DNA from: Pirellulaceae bacterium
GTDB taxonomy: Bacteria; Planctomycetota; Planctomycetia; Pirellulales; Pirellulaceae
Length of the DNA stretch: 63,276 nucleotides
Direction: 5' to 3'
Assembly (NCBI GenBank): GCA_022448645.1
Contig: JAKVBZ010000021.1
Coordinates: 1 to 63,276 of the forward strand
In this document: positions 45,366-54,467 of the stretch, piece by piece
How the letters are laid out: each line of letters begins with the position of its first letter
Numbering within the stretch: the stretch's first letter is position 1
The notes under the pieces: generated by a model
What the model was told of the DNA's origin: nothing
The model's database searches: none
What the model saw: only the letters and a program-made list of their open reading frames with translations
Translations under genes and position numbers: made by a program

Positions 45366-46007
45366 TCACAGCGTTGGTTTTTCAGGCGCCGTCTTCGTTT
45401 CGTTTTGGTCACTGTCTTTCACGGTCGCTAACATCTCGTCCATCTTTGTACGCATCAAATCCATCTCGTCGACTTCCTGCCAACTGAAGTAACCAAGCAC
45501 ATCCCCAATTGGGTTGACCAACATCAATTTTTGGCTGTGCGTTGTTGGCGTTACGGAAAGCTTAAACTTGTCTTGTCCCAATCGTTGGATGTACTCGAGA
45601 TTTCCGGTTAAAAAGAGCCAATGTTCATGATGGGCCTGCAAGCGTTTCGCATAATCGGCCAATTGCAAAGGCGTATCGCGTTCGGGGTCACACGTAATGC
45701 TTATAAATTTGACTCCCTGCCTACCATATTCATCGACCAGATCTTTGATGTACAGATTCTGACGCCAGCATTCTTGGGGGCAGGCGGTAAAGAAAAAACT
45801 GGCCACCCACACTTGTCCTTGCAAGCTAGTCAAATCAAATTTTTTTCCACTTCGCTCGATCAATTGGAATTCGTCTAACGGTCCCGTATTCGCAGCAAAG
45901 CCGGCAAAAGAACCTTGGACTCCACGGCGGTAAGCGGCCCAAACAATCATCGATCCCACAAAAACAAATAACACTGCCATCCAAAACATCAGTTGTTTGC
46001 TCTTCAT
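45366..46007 (-). CDS. SCO1/SenC-family copper chaperone
   Basis: The 213-residue protein has an N-terminal anchor helix (LMFWMAVLFVFVGSMIVWAAY) and a thioredoxin-like domain. The copper site is CPQEC (in FFTACPQECWRQN) plus the His in PTTHSQKLM. SCO1 proteins deliver copper to the CuA centre of CoxII. GGAGG upstream favours ATG 46007 over ATG 46010; both overlap the permease stop codon, so translation is coupled to that gene. DUF420 follows. Confidence 0.9.
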   Translation of the reverse strand: MKSKQLMFWMAVLFVFVGSMIVWAAYRRGVQGSFAGFAANTGPLDEFQLIERSGKKFDLTSLQGQVWVASFFFTACPQECWRQNLYIKDLVDEYGRQGVKFISITCDPERDTPLQLADYAKRLQAHHEHWLFLTGNLEYIQRLGQDKFKLSVTPTTHSQKLMLVNPIGDVLGYFSWQEVDEMDLMRTKMDEMLATVKDSDQNETKTAPEKPTL

Positions 46008-46837
46008 CATGTACCTCCAGTCGTACGGCTTTCGGAAACTCGACAAGCGCCCACAAACATCACGATGGCAAACAGAACAGAAACGATCCAACAGGTCCCC
46101 ATTCCAGGTTCCCAAAAACTCTCCCCACTAACTGGTTCCAAATCAAACATGAAGTAGCGGAGCCCCGTGACTCCGTACGTCAACGGATTCAGCTTCATGA
46201 TCCAGTGCATGACTCCCCAGTTGTCTCCTGACAACGACGGAATGGGAAAGAATGACCCGGACAACAGCCACATTGGCATCAACACCAAATTCATAATGGC
46301 ATGGAACCCTTGCGTCGAATCCATCTTCCACGCCAAGACATATCCCATAGCGGTCAGGCCGACGGACACAACAAACATCAACAGGACCAATCCCACAAAG
46401 GAACCCAGGCTGAAACTCGCTTGAGGCAAGGTCAGTGCCAGCAAACAGAAAATCATTCCTTGAAACAGCGCGATCAGTGTTCCCCCCAACACTTTCCCCA
46501 ACACCATCGCCCCTCTCGGTAACGGCGAAACCAGTACAGACTGCAGGAAGCCTTCTCGCCGATCCTCGATGATGGAGATAGATGCAAAGATGGCAGTAAA
46601 CATCAGAATCATCACGACGGTGCCGGGGAAGAAGTACTCTCGAAAACCTTGCCCCCCCTCCCCTGCCGCTGACATACGAAATGATTGATCCAATCCGGTA
46701 CCAAAAAGAATCCAGAAGACGAAGGGCGTCACGATCGCCCCCATCACTCGGTTTCGCTGTCGAAAGAAACGCACGAATTCTCGCCAGCACAATACCCACG
46801 CAGCTCGCACGGCATCCGTTGTCTGCAGTTTCGTCAT
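46007..46837 (-). CDS. ABC-2 type transporter permease
   Basis: The protein (about 276 residues from ATG 46837; 281 from 46852) has six hydrophobic segments and starts with WVLCWREFVRFFRQRNRVMG, a typical permease entry. VLVSPLPRGAMVLGKVLGGTLIAL in the middle is a hallmark of ABC-2 permeases. It pairs with the ATPase encoded just upstream. In such gene blocks the transporter may export haem or copper, or assemble the oxidase, but the sequence does not tell. Its end overlaps the SCO1 start. Confidence 0.88.
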   Translation of the reverse strand: MTKLQTTDAVRAAWVLCWREFVRFFRQRNRVMGAIVTPFVFWILFGTGLDQSFRMSAAGEGGQGFREYFFPGTVVMILMFTAIFASISIIEDRREGFLQSVLVSPLPRGAMVLGKVLGGTLIALFQGMIFCLLALTLPQASFSLGSFVGLVLLMFVVSVGLTAMGYVLAWKMDSTQGFHAIMNLVLMPMWLLSGSFFPIPSLSGDNWGVMHWIMKLNPLTYGVTGLRYFMFDLEPVSGESFWEPGMGTCWIVSVLFAIVMFVGACRVSESRTTGGT

Positions 46838-46894
46838 TGAGATACCAGTCACGTTGTGATTTCCTGTCTGGTTTGCGCGACGGAGGCGACGTAT

Positions 46895-47842
46895 CTAGGC
46901 GTTCGCCTCGTGCTGCCAAAATCGATGGCCTGTTTTGGCAATGAAAACGTCTTCCAATGTCGGCTTGCCCAAAGTGATGGAATCAATCTGTCCAGGAAAC
47001 GCCTCCACAAGTTTTGTAATCCAGGTGTGCCCATCAGATTGTTCCAAACGCAGCGCTCCGTCCAACAAGACGGCATCCAATTGAAATGTGTCACGAACCG
47101 CTTTGGCCAAATCCTCCGGATCGGCGGTCTGTATCGTTATCGTGTCACCTCCCACCGTAGCCCGCAGAGCGTTTGGTGTGTCCAACGCTACTAGCTGACC
47201 TTCATGCAGGATGGCAACTCGGTCCGCGCGATCTGCTTCTTCAAGCAGGTGTGATGTCAATACGATCGTGATATTCAGTTCGTCGCGCAGCTGACGTACC
47301 AATTCCCATAGATCACTGCGAGCCCCCGGGTCCAATGCCGTACTCGGCTCGTCCATTAATAGAAGTGCTGGATGATGAATCATTCCCTTGGCCAATTCGA
47401 CACGTCGCTTTAAACCGCCAGACAACGTTTCAACTCGGTCATTCGCACGGTCGGCAATACCCAATCGCGATAACAGCTCGGACTTGCGTTGCTGAAACAC
47501 AGATCCAGACATACCGTACAGTGCTGCCTGAATATGAATATTCTCAGAAACGGTCAATTTGCCGTCGAGACTGGGTGATTGAAAAACGACACCAATGGAC
47601 GCGCGAACGTCTTGATTTTCGCTTACGACGTTGTGCCCAAAGACACTCGCCGCACCACCCTGCAACGGGATTAATGTCGACAAGATACGAAAGAGAGTCG
47701 TTTTGCCACCGCCATTAGGGCCGACCAGCACGAATATTTCGCCTGGTTCAATGTCAAATGACACGCCGTTTAAAGCTTGTCGGTCTCCGTAACTGTGCGT
47801 CAAATCTGTGACTCGGACAGCTGGTATCGCGGGAGAATTCAT
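46895..47842 (-). CDS. ABC transporter ATP-binding protein
   Basis: The 315-residue subunit contains Walker A LVGPNGGGKTTL, the signature LSGGLKRRVELA, Walker B LLLMDEPSTALDPGA and the switch His in TSHLL. It resembles NatA/CcmA-type ATPases and should energise the permease at 46007-46837. The start ATG overlaps the CoxIV stop by 4 bases (ATGA), so the unit is coupled to the oxidase genes. A C-terminal accessory region of about 85 residues follows the ATPase core. Confidence 0.92.
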   Translation of the reverse strand: MNSPAIPAVRVTDLTHSYGDRQALNGVSFDIEPGEIFVLVGPNGGGKTTLFRILSTLIPLQGGAASVFGHNVVSENQDVRASIGVVFQSPSLDGKLTVSENIHIQAALYGMSGSVFQQRKSELLSRLGIADRANDRVETLSGGLKRRVELAKGMIHHPALLLMDEPSTALDPGARSDLWELVRQLRDELNITIVLTSHLLEEADRADRVAILHEGQLVALDTPNALRATVGGDTITIQTADPEDLAKAVRDTFQLDAVLLDGALRLEQSDGHTWITKLVEAFPGQIDSITLGKPTLEDVFIAKTGHRFWQHEANA

Positions 47843-48336
47843 GAGGTTCCGTCAGGATGATGCTCGTCGTCATGGTCAGCGTCGTCGTCATGGTGAGCGT
47901 CGTCAACATGAGCATCGGTTTGGTGGCCGTCTTCGTGGTCGCCACGTTCGTGCGTTACCGGCTCGGCCGCCTCCAGCCACCGTTGTTCGGAATAGTACCG
48001 AGTGCGTTGGCCAACGTCAGGCACCAGCATCAATACCAGGAAAACACACATTAGCGCTGCCGGAAACGTCAAAACATATTTCCAATTTGCCTCCCACAAT
48101 AAGTGCATGAAAAACAACATCACCAGAAGAGCTTTTGTACATGACACTGCCATCATAAAAGCCCATCCGACGGAAGGCGTTTCTTTCCAGGGCCACAACG
48201 GTGAGTATGTGAAGAACGACGCGCTGGTGAGAACACACAAGAAAATGAACACGAGAAAGTATTTACCAACCCCACCGTGCCCATGGTCGCCATCGTGTCC
48301 ATGGTCAGCAGTGTGCTGATGGTCGTCTGCAGTCAT
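47839..48336 (-). CDS. Cytochrome c oxidase subunit IV, His-rich
   Basis: The 165-residue protein has three transmembrane helices (YFLVFIFLCVLTSASFFTY, GWAFMMAVSCTKALLVMLFFMHLL and YVLTFPAALMCVFLVLMLV) in the order of CoxD-type subunits of caa3 oxidases. Both ends are very rich in His and Asp: residues 6-21 (HQHTADHGHDGDHGHGG) and about 128-161. These could bind copper or zinc near the membrane surface, an inference. It follows coxIII and is coupled to the ABC ATPase gene by a 4-base overlap. Confidence 0.88.
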   Translation of the reverse strand: MTADDHQHTADHGHDGDHGHGGVGKYFLVFIFLCVLTSASFFTYSPLWPWKETPSVGWAFMMAVSCTKALLVMLFFMHLLWEANWKYVLTFPAALMCVFLVLMLVPDVGQRTRYYSEQRWLEAAEPVTHERGDHEDGHQTDAHVDDAHHDDDADHDDEHHPDGTS

Positions 48337-48387
48337 AATTCGTTCCGTAAAATGAAATCGATGGTGTGAATGCTGAAACCGGATCGT

Positions 48388-49581
48388 TCAAAACAGGTAA
48401 AGCAATGGGAACAGAAAGATCCATACGAGGTCGACGAAGTGCCAGTACAACCCAGTGTTTTCCACAAAACCTGCCCACTTCATGTCGAGGTTTCTGGGCA
48501 GAGCCACCAAGAACACGATCAGCCCCACCAACACGTGAATGGCATGAAAACCAGTTAACAAAAAGTAGGTGCTGGCCCACATGTTTCCACTGGGAAGCAC
48601 AATCGGCAGATGCATGTCGAAATCATGATTGATACTGTGGTGCATTTCAGACAACAGGGCGATTCCATCCATACGATCACGGTACAGTTGACGGTCGGCT
48701 TGAACCGTATTCAAGCGTTCGGTGACGGCGGCCAGTTTACTAACATCCTCGCCACCCTCCAGCGACTTCTGCTCTTCCAGAAGTTGCTGCTCCTGCTCTT
48801 CCAATGTGGTGATCAATCCGGCTAGCTGCACCTTCTCGTCATCGAACTGACCGGCGAACGGTTTGTGATTTTCATCGTGTTGGACGGCATGGCCGTGAGC
48901 GCCGCCATGGTGTGGAGGTCCGGCAACGTATTCGGCCAAACGCACCAACGCTTGCTTGCGCTGCTTCGCAGACAGGTTGGGGTCCGCCGCGCGCCGTTCA
49001 GCCCAAACAACCACTCCGTTAAGGATTTTGTTGGTTCGTTGCAGATTTTCCTGCTGCACATCGTTCAATCCCCCATCCATGCTCTGCTTGTCCAAAGCTT
49101 GCCGATTCTCTGCCAAAGGCGTGCGCACTGCGGCAGCGTAGTCAAAGTTCGCTCTTTCATAGATCAGGCTATGAGGCTTCTTCGGATAAATACCATGCGC
49201 AAACTTCTGTGTATATTCGTATCCCTTGACCCCGAGAAACACCGAACCCAACAAAAACGTCAATAGCAACCAGATCCGGGCCGACGCGGGTTTATGTGCC
49301 TTGATCGCCTCCAAGCACAACACGATGGTCACGCTGGAACAAATCAACACAAACGTATTGAAGGCACCAATCGGTTCACTCAAGTGCACCTGCGCGGGAC
49401 TCGGCCATGTACCCGGAGGTGCTCCGAAGCGGAGCACAATATAGGTACCAATCAAGCCAGCAAAGAACATGATTTCAGTCGACAGGAAAAGCCAAAGGAT
49501 GGTTTTGCCGTTCGACATCGGTAAAGCGGGTTGATATTCCAGCTTGAGATGACCGTGATGTCCTGAATCGTCGTGTGACAT
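48388..49581 (-). CDS. Cytochrome c oxidase subunit III with large soluble insertion
   Basis: The 397-residue protein is about twice the usual length for this subunit type. Residues 26-130 and 334-397 form the normal helices: [50 protein letters not shown] and [19 protein letters not shown]. Between them, residues 131-328 (about 48598-49191) form a soluble insertion with a coiled-coil-like part ([20 protein letters not shown]) and a His-rich stretch ([18 protein letters not shown]). ctaB lies upstream, coxIV downstream. Confidence 0.9.
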   Translation of the reverse strand: MSHDDSGHHGHLKLEYQPALPMSNGKTILWLFLSTEIMFFAGLIGTYIVLRFGAPPGTWPSPAQVHLSEPIGAFNTFVLICSSVTIVLCLEAIKAHKPASARIWLLLTFLLGSVFLGVKGYEYTQKFAHGIYPKKPHSLIYERANFDYAAAVRTPLAENRQALDKQSMDGGLNDVQQENLQRTNKILNGVVVWAERRAADPNLSAKQRKQALVRLAEYVAGPPHHGGAHGHAVQHDENHKPFAGQFDDEKVQLAGLITTLEEQEQQLLEEQKSLEGGEDVSKLAAVTERLNTVQADRQLYRDRMDGIALLSEMHHSINHDFDMHLPIVLPSGNMWASTYFLLTGFHAIHVLVGLIVFLVALPRNLDMKWAGFVENTGLYWHFVDLVWIFLFPLLYLF

Positions 49582-49631
49582 TGCGTTTTCGTTTACAGAT
49601 GATGAAATTCAGTATTTAATCGTTGATGACT

Positions 49632-50537
49632 TCAAATGAGAGGTAAGCAAAGTGTCAGTACCAACATGACCGGCAAATAAAGCAGCGACACGCGTAACAG
49701 ACGTCGAGCCGACTGATCACTGCGCTTAAAAAAGAAGATGAGGGCCGCCAGTAACTGCCAACTTCCCAGTAACATGGTGGCAATCACATAAGGAAGTGAC
49801 GTGGGAGTACTGTAGGCCGCCAACAAATAACTTACCGGAATCACGGCCAACGCACCAGAAACTGCCTGTAACCCAGCTCGTTTTCCGCTGGGATCCAATA
49901 CTGAGATCATTCGAATTCCAGCCCGTGCGTACTCGTCGCGATATATCCAGGCAATCGCCATGAAATGAGGAAACTGCCATAAGAACACGATCAAAAACAG
50001 CGCGGCCGCACGAAGATCCCAAGTTCCTTCCGCCGCCGCCCAACCAATAGCAACCGGTAGCGCTCCCGGCACTGCCCCCACAACCGTATTCCATCCCGTC
50101 CGAGTCTTTAGCGGTGTGTATGCCCAAACATACAATCCCCATGTCAACAAACCCAAAACCGCGGCTTGCCAGTTCACCAGTACCAACAAATAAACCAAAC
50201 CGACAAAATTCGTCATGGCGGCGAACCAAATCACCTGTGACGAGGACAACGTTCCCGTCGGTAGTGGACGCTCCGCAGTACGCGGCATCAAACCGTCTCG
50301 CCGTCGCTCCAACCATTGGTTTAAAGCACTACCACTAGCGGCCACCAAAGCTGTTCCCAGTGCAGCATGCACTAACACGATTGGATTGGGCTGGCCCCAA
50401 CTGGCGACAGTCCCCGACACGACAACCGTCAACAACACCAGCAAACCAATGCGTGGTTTCGTTAACTGAACATAGGCGCGGCACCGATCCCACGTGGATA
50501 TCTGTTCGTGTGTCAGAGAAATCGTCGTTATGCTCAC
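49632..50537 (-). CDS. ctaB: Protoheme IX farnesyltransferase (heme O synthase)
   Basis: The 301-residue UbiA-family enzyme farnesylates haem b to haem O. Its first Asp-rich site is NQWLERRRDGLMPRTAERPL, and the second region is YRDEYARAGIRMISVLDPSG; both bind Mg and farnesyl diphosphate. About eight or nine helices are visible. The start overlaps the end of the heme A synthase gene by 4 bases (ATGA). It supplies haem for the oxidase encoded in the same block. Confidence 0.95.
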   Translation of the reverse strand: MSITTISLTHEQISTWDRCRAYVQLTKPRIGLLVLLTVVVSGTVASWGQPNPIVLVHAALGTALVAASGSALNQWLERRRDGLMPRTAERPLPTGTLSSSQVIWFAAMTNFVGLVYLLVLVNWQAAVLGLLTWGLYVWAYTPLKTRTGWNTVVGAVPGALPVAIGWAAAEGTWDLRAAALFLIVFLWQFPHFMAIAWIYRDEYARAGIRMISVLDPSGKRAGLQAVSGALAVIPVSYLLAAYSTPTSLPYVIATMLLGSWQLLAALIFFFKRSDQSARRLLRVSLLYLPVMLVLTLCLPLI

Positions 50538-51604
50538 ACTAACACCTCCGACGAAACTCCCCTCGATGCGACTTGAAAACCTGTTTCCTGTAAACCATGG
50601 ATTGGCTTAGGTTCCTGCCACTGCCGCCACGACGAGAAACACAAGGCACGCAGAGTGAGCCACACGGAAGTGGCCAGGATCAGAGAACCGTTCGCCACAT
50701 GAGCAGTGATTGTCAACGCCTGCAAAAGACCCTCTGCCCGAATCGTGAATGACGCGGTCCAGTTCGTTTCCGCTATCCAGGTTGGCCAGGAATACTTCAC
50801 GACCCAAGTTCCTGCGCCAAGGCACCACTGTAGACCAATTAAAAAACAAATGGCCAATGCAGGATTCCGAAACGACGTTCGTCGACTCAACAGAATTTTG
50901 CCAGCCAAGTACAATCCGTGAATTGCCAAGATCACTGCCAATACCAGATGGGCCATGACTGCCATGCGAAAACTGCCCGCCGCCGCATCGACGGGAAGGT
51001 GCCTCAGCTGAGCCCCCAAGATAATCTGCAAAAGTGCCAACAAGCTCAGCATCCCGGCAGACCAGCAAACGGAAAAAGCGTCGTGTGCTGGATCATCACA
51101 TTTCATGCGGCGCATCTCTTGCACAGAACCTTGGTGCCACCACCGAGAGGTAACTGCCACCAGACCAATGCAAAGAGCAAAAAATAGTGGTCCCACACAA
51201 CCATGCACCATGGCTAGCCTAGTTTCATCGAACAGCACCCGCATACCGCCCAGCACACCCTGCAGGACAACGAGCCCCAACGCGGCTAAGCCCAACCAGC
51301 ACACCCAACGACGGTGATCATACTTCCACAACGTCACCACCAAGACAATGGTCAACACACCTGCCAGTGACCCTAGTAGTCGGTGCCCATGCTCAATGAA
51401 CAGGTCCCAAGGCCCACTCAGCCACGTCTGCCACGGGTAGAGAAACAAGTTGTAGCCGTAGGTCGTAGGCCAATCGGGAACCGCCATACCCGCATCGTAG
51501 GTCGTGACCAATCCGCCCACCCAGATCAACGGAAACACAACGCACACCAGCATTGCAGCCAAACGATGCGGCCAAGCGTTTCGTTCTGTGGTAGAGGTCT
51601 CCAT
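50534..51604 (-). CDS. ctaA: Heme A synthase (COX15/CtaA)
   Basis: The 356-residue membrane protein oxidises haem O to haem A. Typical elements are the start (RLAAMLVCVVFPLIWVGGLVTTYDAGMAVPDWP), EHGHRLLGSLAGVLTIVL with the haem-ligand His, then WVVKYSWPTWIAETNWT, a pattern specific for the COX15 type. Eight helices are expected and roughly that many segments are seen. It starts 8 bases after the coxI stop codon and overlaps ctaB. Confidence 0.94.
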   Translation of the reverse strand: METSTTERNAWPHRLAAMLVCVVFPLIWVGGLVTTYDAGMAVPDWPTTYGYNLFLYPWQTWLSGPWDLFIEHGHRLLGSLAGVLTIVLVVTLWKYDHRRWVCWLGLAALGLVVLQGVLGGMRVLFDETRLAMVHGCVGPLFFALCIGLVAVTSRWWHQGSVQEMRRMKCDDPAHDAFSVCWSAGMLSLLALLQIILGAQLRHLPVDAAAGSFRMAVMAHLVLAVILAIHGLYLAGKILLSRRTSFRNPALAICFLIGLQWCLGAGTWVVKYSWPTWIAETNWTASFTIRAEGLLQALTITAHVANGSLILATSVWLTLRALCFSSWRQWQEPKPIHGLQETGFQVASRGVSSEVLV

Positions 51605-51612
51605 CTGTCGAC

Positions 51613-53400
51613 CTAGGATTCTTGTTTCTTTGGAGGAGGTTCGGTCTGAGGATAAAAGTCCGCATCGACTTCGGGAGAGCCGTATTCGTACGGACCACGA
51701 TAAACGATCGGTTGAAAATCGAAATTCCCGTGTCCAGGCGGACTAGGTGCCGCCCACTCCAGACCATTGCACCCCCATGGATTCCGCCCAACAGGCCTGC
51801 CTGAAAAGATACTCACGATGAAGTTGATAGCAAACACAATTTGAACAGCAACCATGCCGATCGCACAAATCGTCATGAATTGATTCAACGGCATGAGATG
51901 TCGAAAAGTTTCGTAGTGATACGGATCGGCCAAACGTCGTGGAAATCCGACTGCCCCTAGAATATGCATCGTGTAGAAGGTGCCGTTCAGGAACAAAAAG
52001 GTGAAAAAGAAATGGATCTTACCCATCGTTTCGTTCATCATACGACCAAACATTTTGGGAAACCAAAAATAAATGGCACCAAATACGGCCATCGCCGTGC
52101 CAGCAAACAACACATAATGAAAGTGAGCGACAATGAAATACGTGTCGTGAATAAAAATATCAACGGGCGTAGCAGCCATGAAGATGCCCGACAAACCGCC
52201 GATGATGAACATCATGACAAAGGATAAAGCAAACAACATCGCGGTCGTATATTGAATATTGCCTCCCCATATTGTCCCCAACCAGTTGAAGACTTTTACG
52301 GCACTCGGCAAGGCAATCAGCATCGTGGCCGTCATGAAGGTCATTCCGAGGTACGGATTCATACCGGAAATGAACATATGGTGGCCCCAAACAATGAATC
52401 CCAACCCTGCGATTCCTGCGATGGCAAAAACCATCGGTTTGTAACCAAAAATTGGCTTCCGCGAAAAACAAGCGATAATATCAGAAACCATCCCCATCGC
52501 AGGCAAGATCATAATGTAGACGGCTGGATGCGAATAAAACCAAAACAAGTGCTGCCACAGAAGTGGCTGTCCCCCACCGGTCGCTGGCGCAGAGTTGTTT
52601 ACAATCAACCCATCGGGCAGAAAAAACCCTGTACCGACAATCCGATCCAATAGCTGCATGAACCCTGCAGCCGTCAAAACGGGCAACGCAAAGGCTTGCA
52701 AGAGCGCGGTAATAAACATGGCCCAAATCGTCATCGGCAAGCGGAACATGGTCATGCCGGGCGCACGCATCTGAATGATCGTGGTCATGTAATTGACCGA
52801 ACCCATCATCGATGACACACCAACAAACGTGATTCCCAACAGCCAAAGCGTTTGCGCCCCAAGGCTGCCTGGCGCCGCTTCTGGGACGGCAGATAAGGGC
52901 GGGTACGACGTCCATCCCCCTCCGGCCCCATTCCCTGGCGCAAAGAAACTGAGACCGATAAAAATGAAAGCCGGCCACATAAACCAATAGCTCAACATAT
53001 TCAAAGTCGGAAATGCCATATCATCGGCACCGATCATGAGCGGAATCAGATAATTGCCGAATGCACCCGCCAAAATCGGAATGATCACAAAGAAGATCAT
53101 GACCGTGGCGTGCATGGTAAACAGTGTCGTATAGAATTCAGGCGAGATCTGTCCACCTTCACCGGAAAACAACATCGAACCAATCACGGGCATTCCCGTC
53201 CAAGGCCAAGCGAGTTGCCAACGGATTCCTAGCGCCAACAAACCTCCCACCAGAAACCACAGCAAGGTGGAAAACAAGAACTGCAACCCGATGATCTTGT
53301 GGTCACGTGAAAACACGTACGTCGAGATAAACTCGCCAACTCCACCGGCATGGTCGTGTGCGTGACCGTGTGCATGGGCATCGGCTGCCGCTGTACTCAT
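51613..53400 (-). CDS. Cytochrome c oxidase subunit I, A2-type
   Basis: The 595-residue protein has the haem-copper oxidase core. His97 (TMHATVMIFF) binds low-spin haem; the segment FYSHPAVYIM (Y289, S290, H291, Y295; 52516-52536) holds a CuB His and the cross-linked Tyr, HHMFISGM two further His, and HDTYFIVAHFHYVL the haem ligands. The Glu of A1-type enzymes (HPEVY) is replaced, and the YS pair preceding the His is the mark of A2-type proton channels. A His-rich N-terminus (HAHGHAHDH) precedes the first helix. ATG 53400 is used, with GGGAG 8 bases before it. Confidence 0.95.
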   Translation of the reverse strand: MSTAAADAHAHGHAHDHAGGVGEFISTYVFSRDHKIIGLQFLFSTLLWFLVGGLLALGIRWQLAWPWTGMPVIGSMLFSGEGGQISPEFYTTLFTMHATVMIFFVIIPILAGAFGNYLIPLMIGADDMAFPTLNMLSYWFMWPAFIFIGLSFFAPGNGAGGGWTSYPPLSAVPEAAPGSLGAQTLWLLGITFVGVSSMMGSVNYMTTIIQMRAPGMTMFRLPMTIWAMFITALLQAFALPVLTAAGFMQLLDRIVGTGFFLPDGLIVNNSAPATGGGQPLLWQHLFWFYSHPAVYIMILPAMGMVSDIIACFSRKPIFGYKPMVFAIAGIAGLGFIVWGHHMFISGMNPYLGMTFMTATMLIALPSAVKVFNWLGTIWGGNIQYTTAMLFALSFVMMFIIGGLSGIFMAATPVDIFIHDTYFIVAHFHYVLFAGTAMAVFGAIYFWFPKMFGRMMNETMGKIHFFFTFLFLNGTFYTMHILGAVGFPRRLADPYHYETFRHLMPLNQFMTICAIGMVAVQIVFAINFIVSIFSGRPVGRNPWGCNGLEWAAPSPPGHGNFDFQPIVYRGPYEYGSPEVDADFYPQTEPPPKKQES

Positions 53401-53510
53401 AACAGATTCTCCCATGAAACCACTTAACTCTCAGTTTCGCTCTTCACTTCAATAAATCGTTTCGGCAATTGCCTTCTTGCTCTCCAGGAAAGCACAGAGA
53501 CCAACAAGCA

Positions 53511-54371
53511 CTATTCATCTTCTTCCTCAACCGGCAACGCGCTAGTCTCTTGCTGCTCGTACTTTTCAGCCAACCAACGGTCAAAATCATCCCGTGATTC
53601 AACCGTCAACCTGCCCTTCATCTTGTAGTGGCCCCAACCACACAATTCGGCGCATACGATGTCAAATGTCCCCTCTCGCTGCGCGGTAAACCAGACGAAT
53701 TGCTTCATCCCAGGCACCACATCCTGCTTGAGCCGCAGGTTCGGCAGAAAGAAGCTATGCAAAACATCGTCGCTCTTGATCGCGACAACGATTTCTTCAT
53801 CGATCGGTACGTGCAAATCGTTGACCAAGTGCACATCATCCGGTGTTCCCAATTGGCCATCGTTGCCCGGGTAGCGCAAACGCCACTCAAACTGCCTACC
53901 CGTCACTTCCAGAAATGGCTTCTTCAAAACGTCGTCGGCAGTCCCTTCGATGCCGTCCGGCCCGACATTTTCGATAGGATGACGTATCTTGGCATCCGCC
54001 CAGGCATTCATCTGATGGATAGCAATGAACAGCAGGACCACAGCCGGCAACACGGACCAGACAACTTCTAATACATGGTGACCATGCGAAAAAATGACCG
54101 GCCGGGTATTTGTTTCCCCATCATAGCGCCACATGAACCAGAACATTGTCAGGCCTGTCGCCAAGAAAATAATACCGGTCAAGTACATGATGAAGTCATA
54201 AAGCTGATCGATCACTTCGCCATGTTTCGAAATATCTTCTGGCAACCAATGCCCCGCCGGAAACGACAGCCATCCGCCAGTAAAAGGCCACAAATCAGCG
54301 GCAGCAGCCACGAACAACCAGACTCCCAAAATGGGAACCAGCAAAAACAAAATGCTCCAAAACCTTCCCAC
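53511..54371 (-). CDS. Cytochrome c oxidase subunit II (CuA)
   Basis: The 286-residue protein has two N-terminal helices (SILFLLVPILGVWLFVAAAA and FIMYLTGIIFLATGLTMFWFM) and a cupredoxin domain with the CuA site CAELCGWGHYKM (two Cys, Glu, His, Met) and a first His in DVLHSFFLPNLRLKQDVVPG. It accepts electrons from cytochrome c. A GTG start at 54371 is preceded by GAGGT. The C-terminus is acidic (EEEDE). There is no C-terminal cytochrome c domain, unlike true caa3 subunits; a dihaem cytochrome gene lies upstream instead. Confidence 0.94.
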   Translation of the reverse strand: MGRFWSILFLLVPILGVWLFVAAAADLWPFTGGWLSFPAGHWLPEDISKHGEVIDQLYDFIMYLTGIIFLATGLTMFWFMWRYDGETNTRPVIFSHGHHVLEVVWSVLPAVVLLFIAIHQMNAWADAKIRHPIENVGPDGIEGTADDVLKKPFLEVTGRQFEWRLRYPGNDGQLGTPDDVHLVNDLHVPIDEEIVVAIKSDDVLHSFFLPNLRLKQDVVPGMKQFVWFTAQREGTFDIVCAELCGWGHYKMKGRLTVESRDDFDRWLAEKYEQQETSALPVEEEDE

Positions 54372-54467
54372 AGTTTACCTCAGTGATCTTCGTAGCACGC
54401 AAAGCTCATCCGTCCGGTGATGACGACACGAAGTCCACATCGACCAGGACGTTGCCTTACGGTGTAG

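Noticed and set aside
46143..46919. 258-codon minus-strand frame overlapping the ABC permease
   Set aside because: The other frame gives a continuous six-helix ABC-2 permease; this one is its shadow, with Arg/His/Asp-rich composition.
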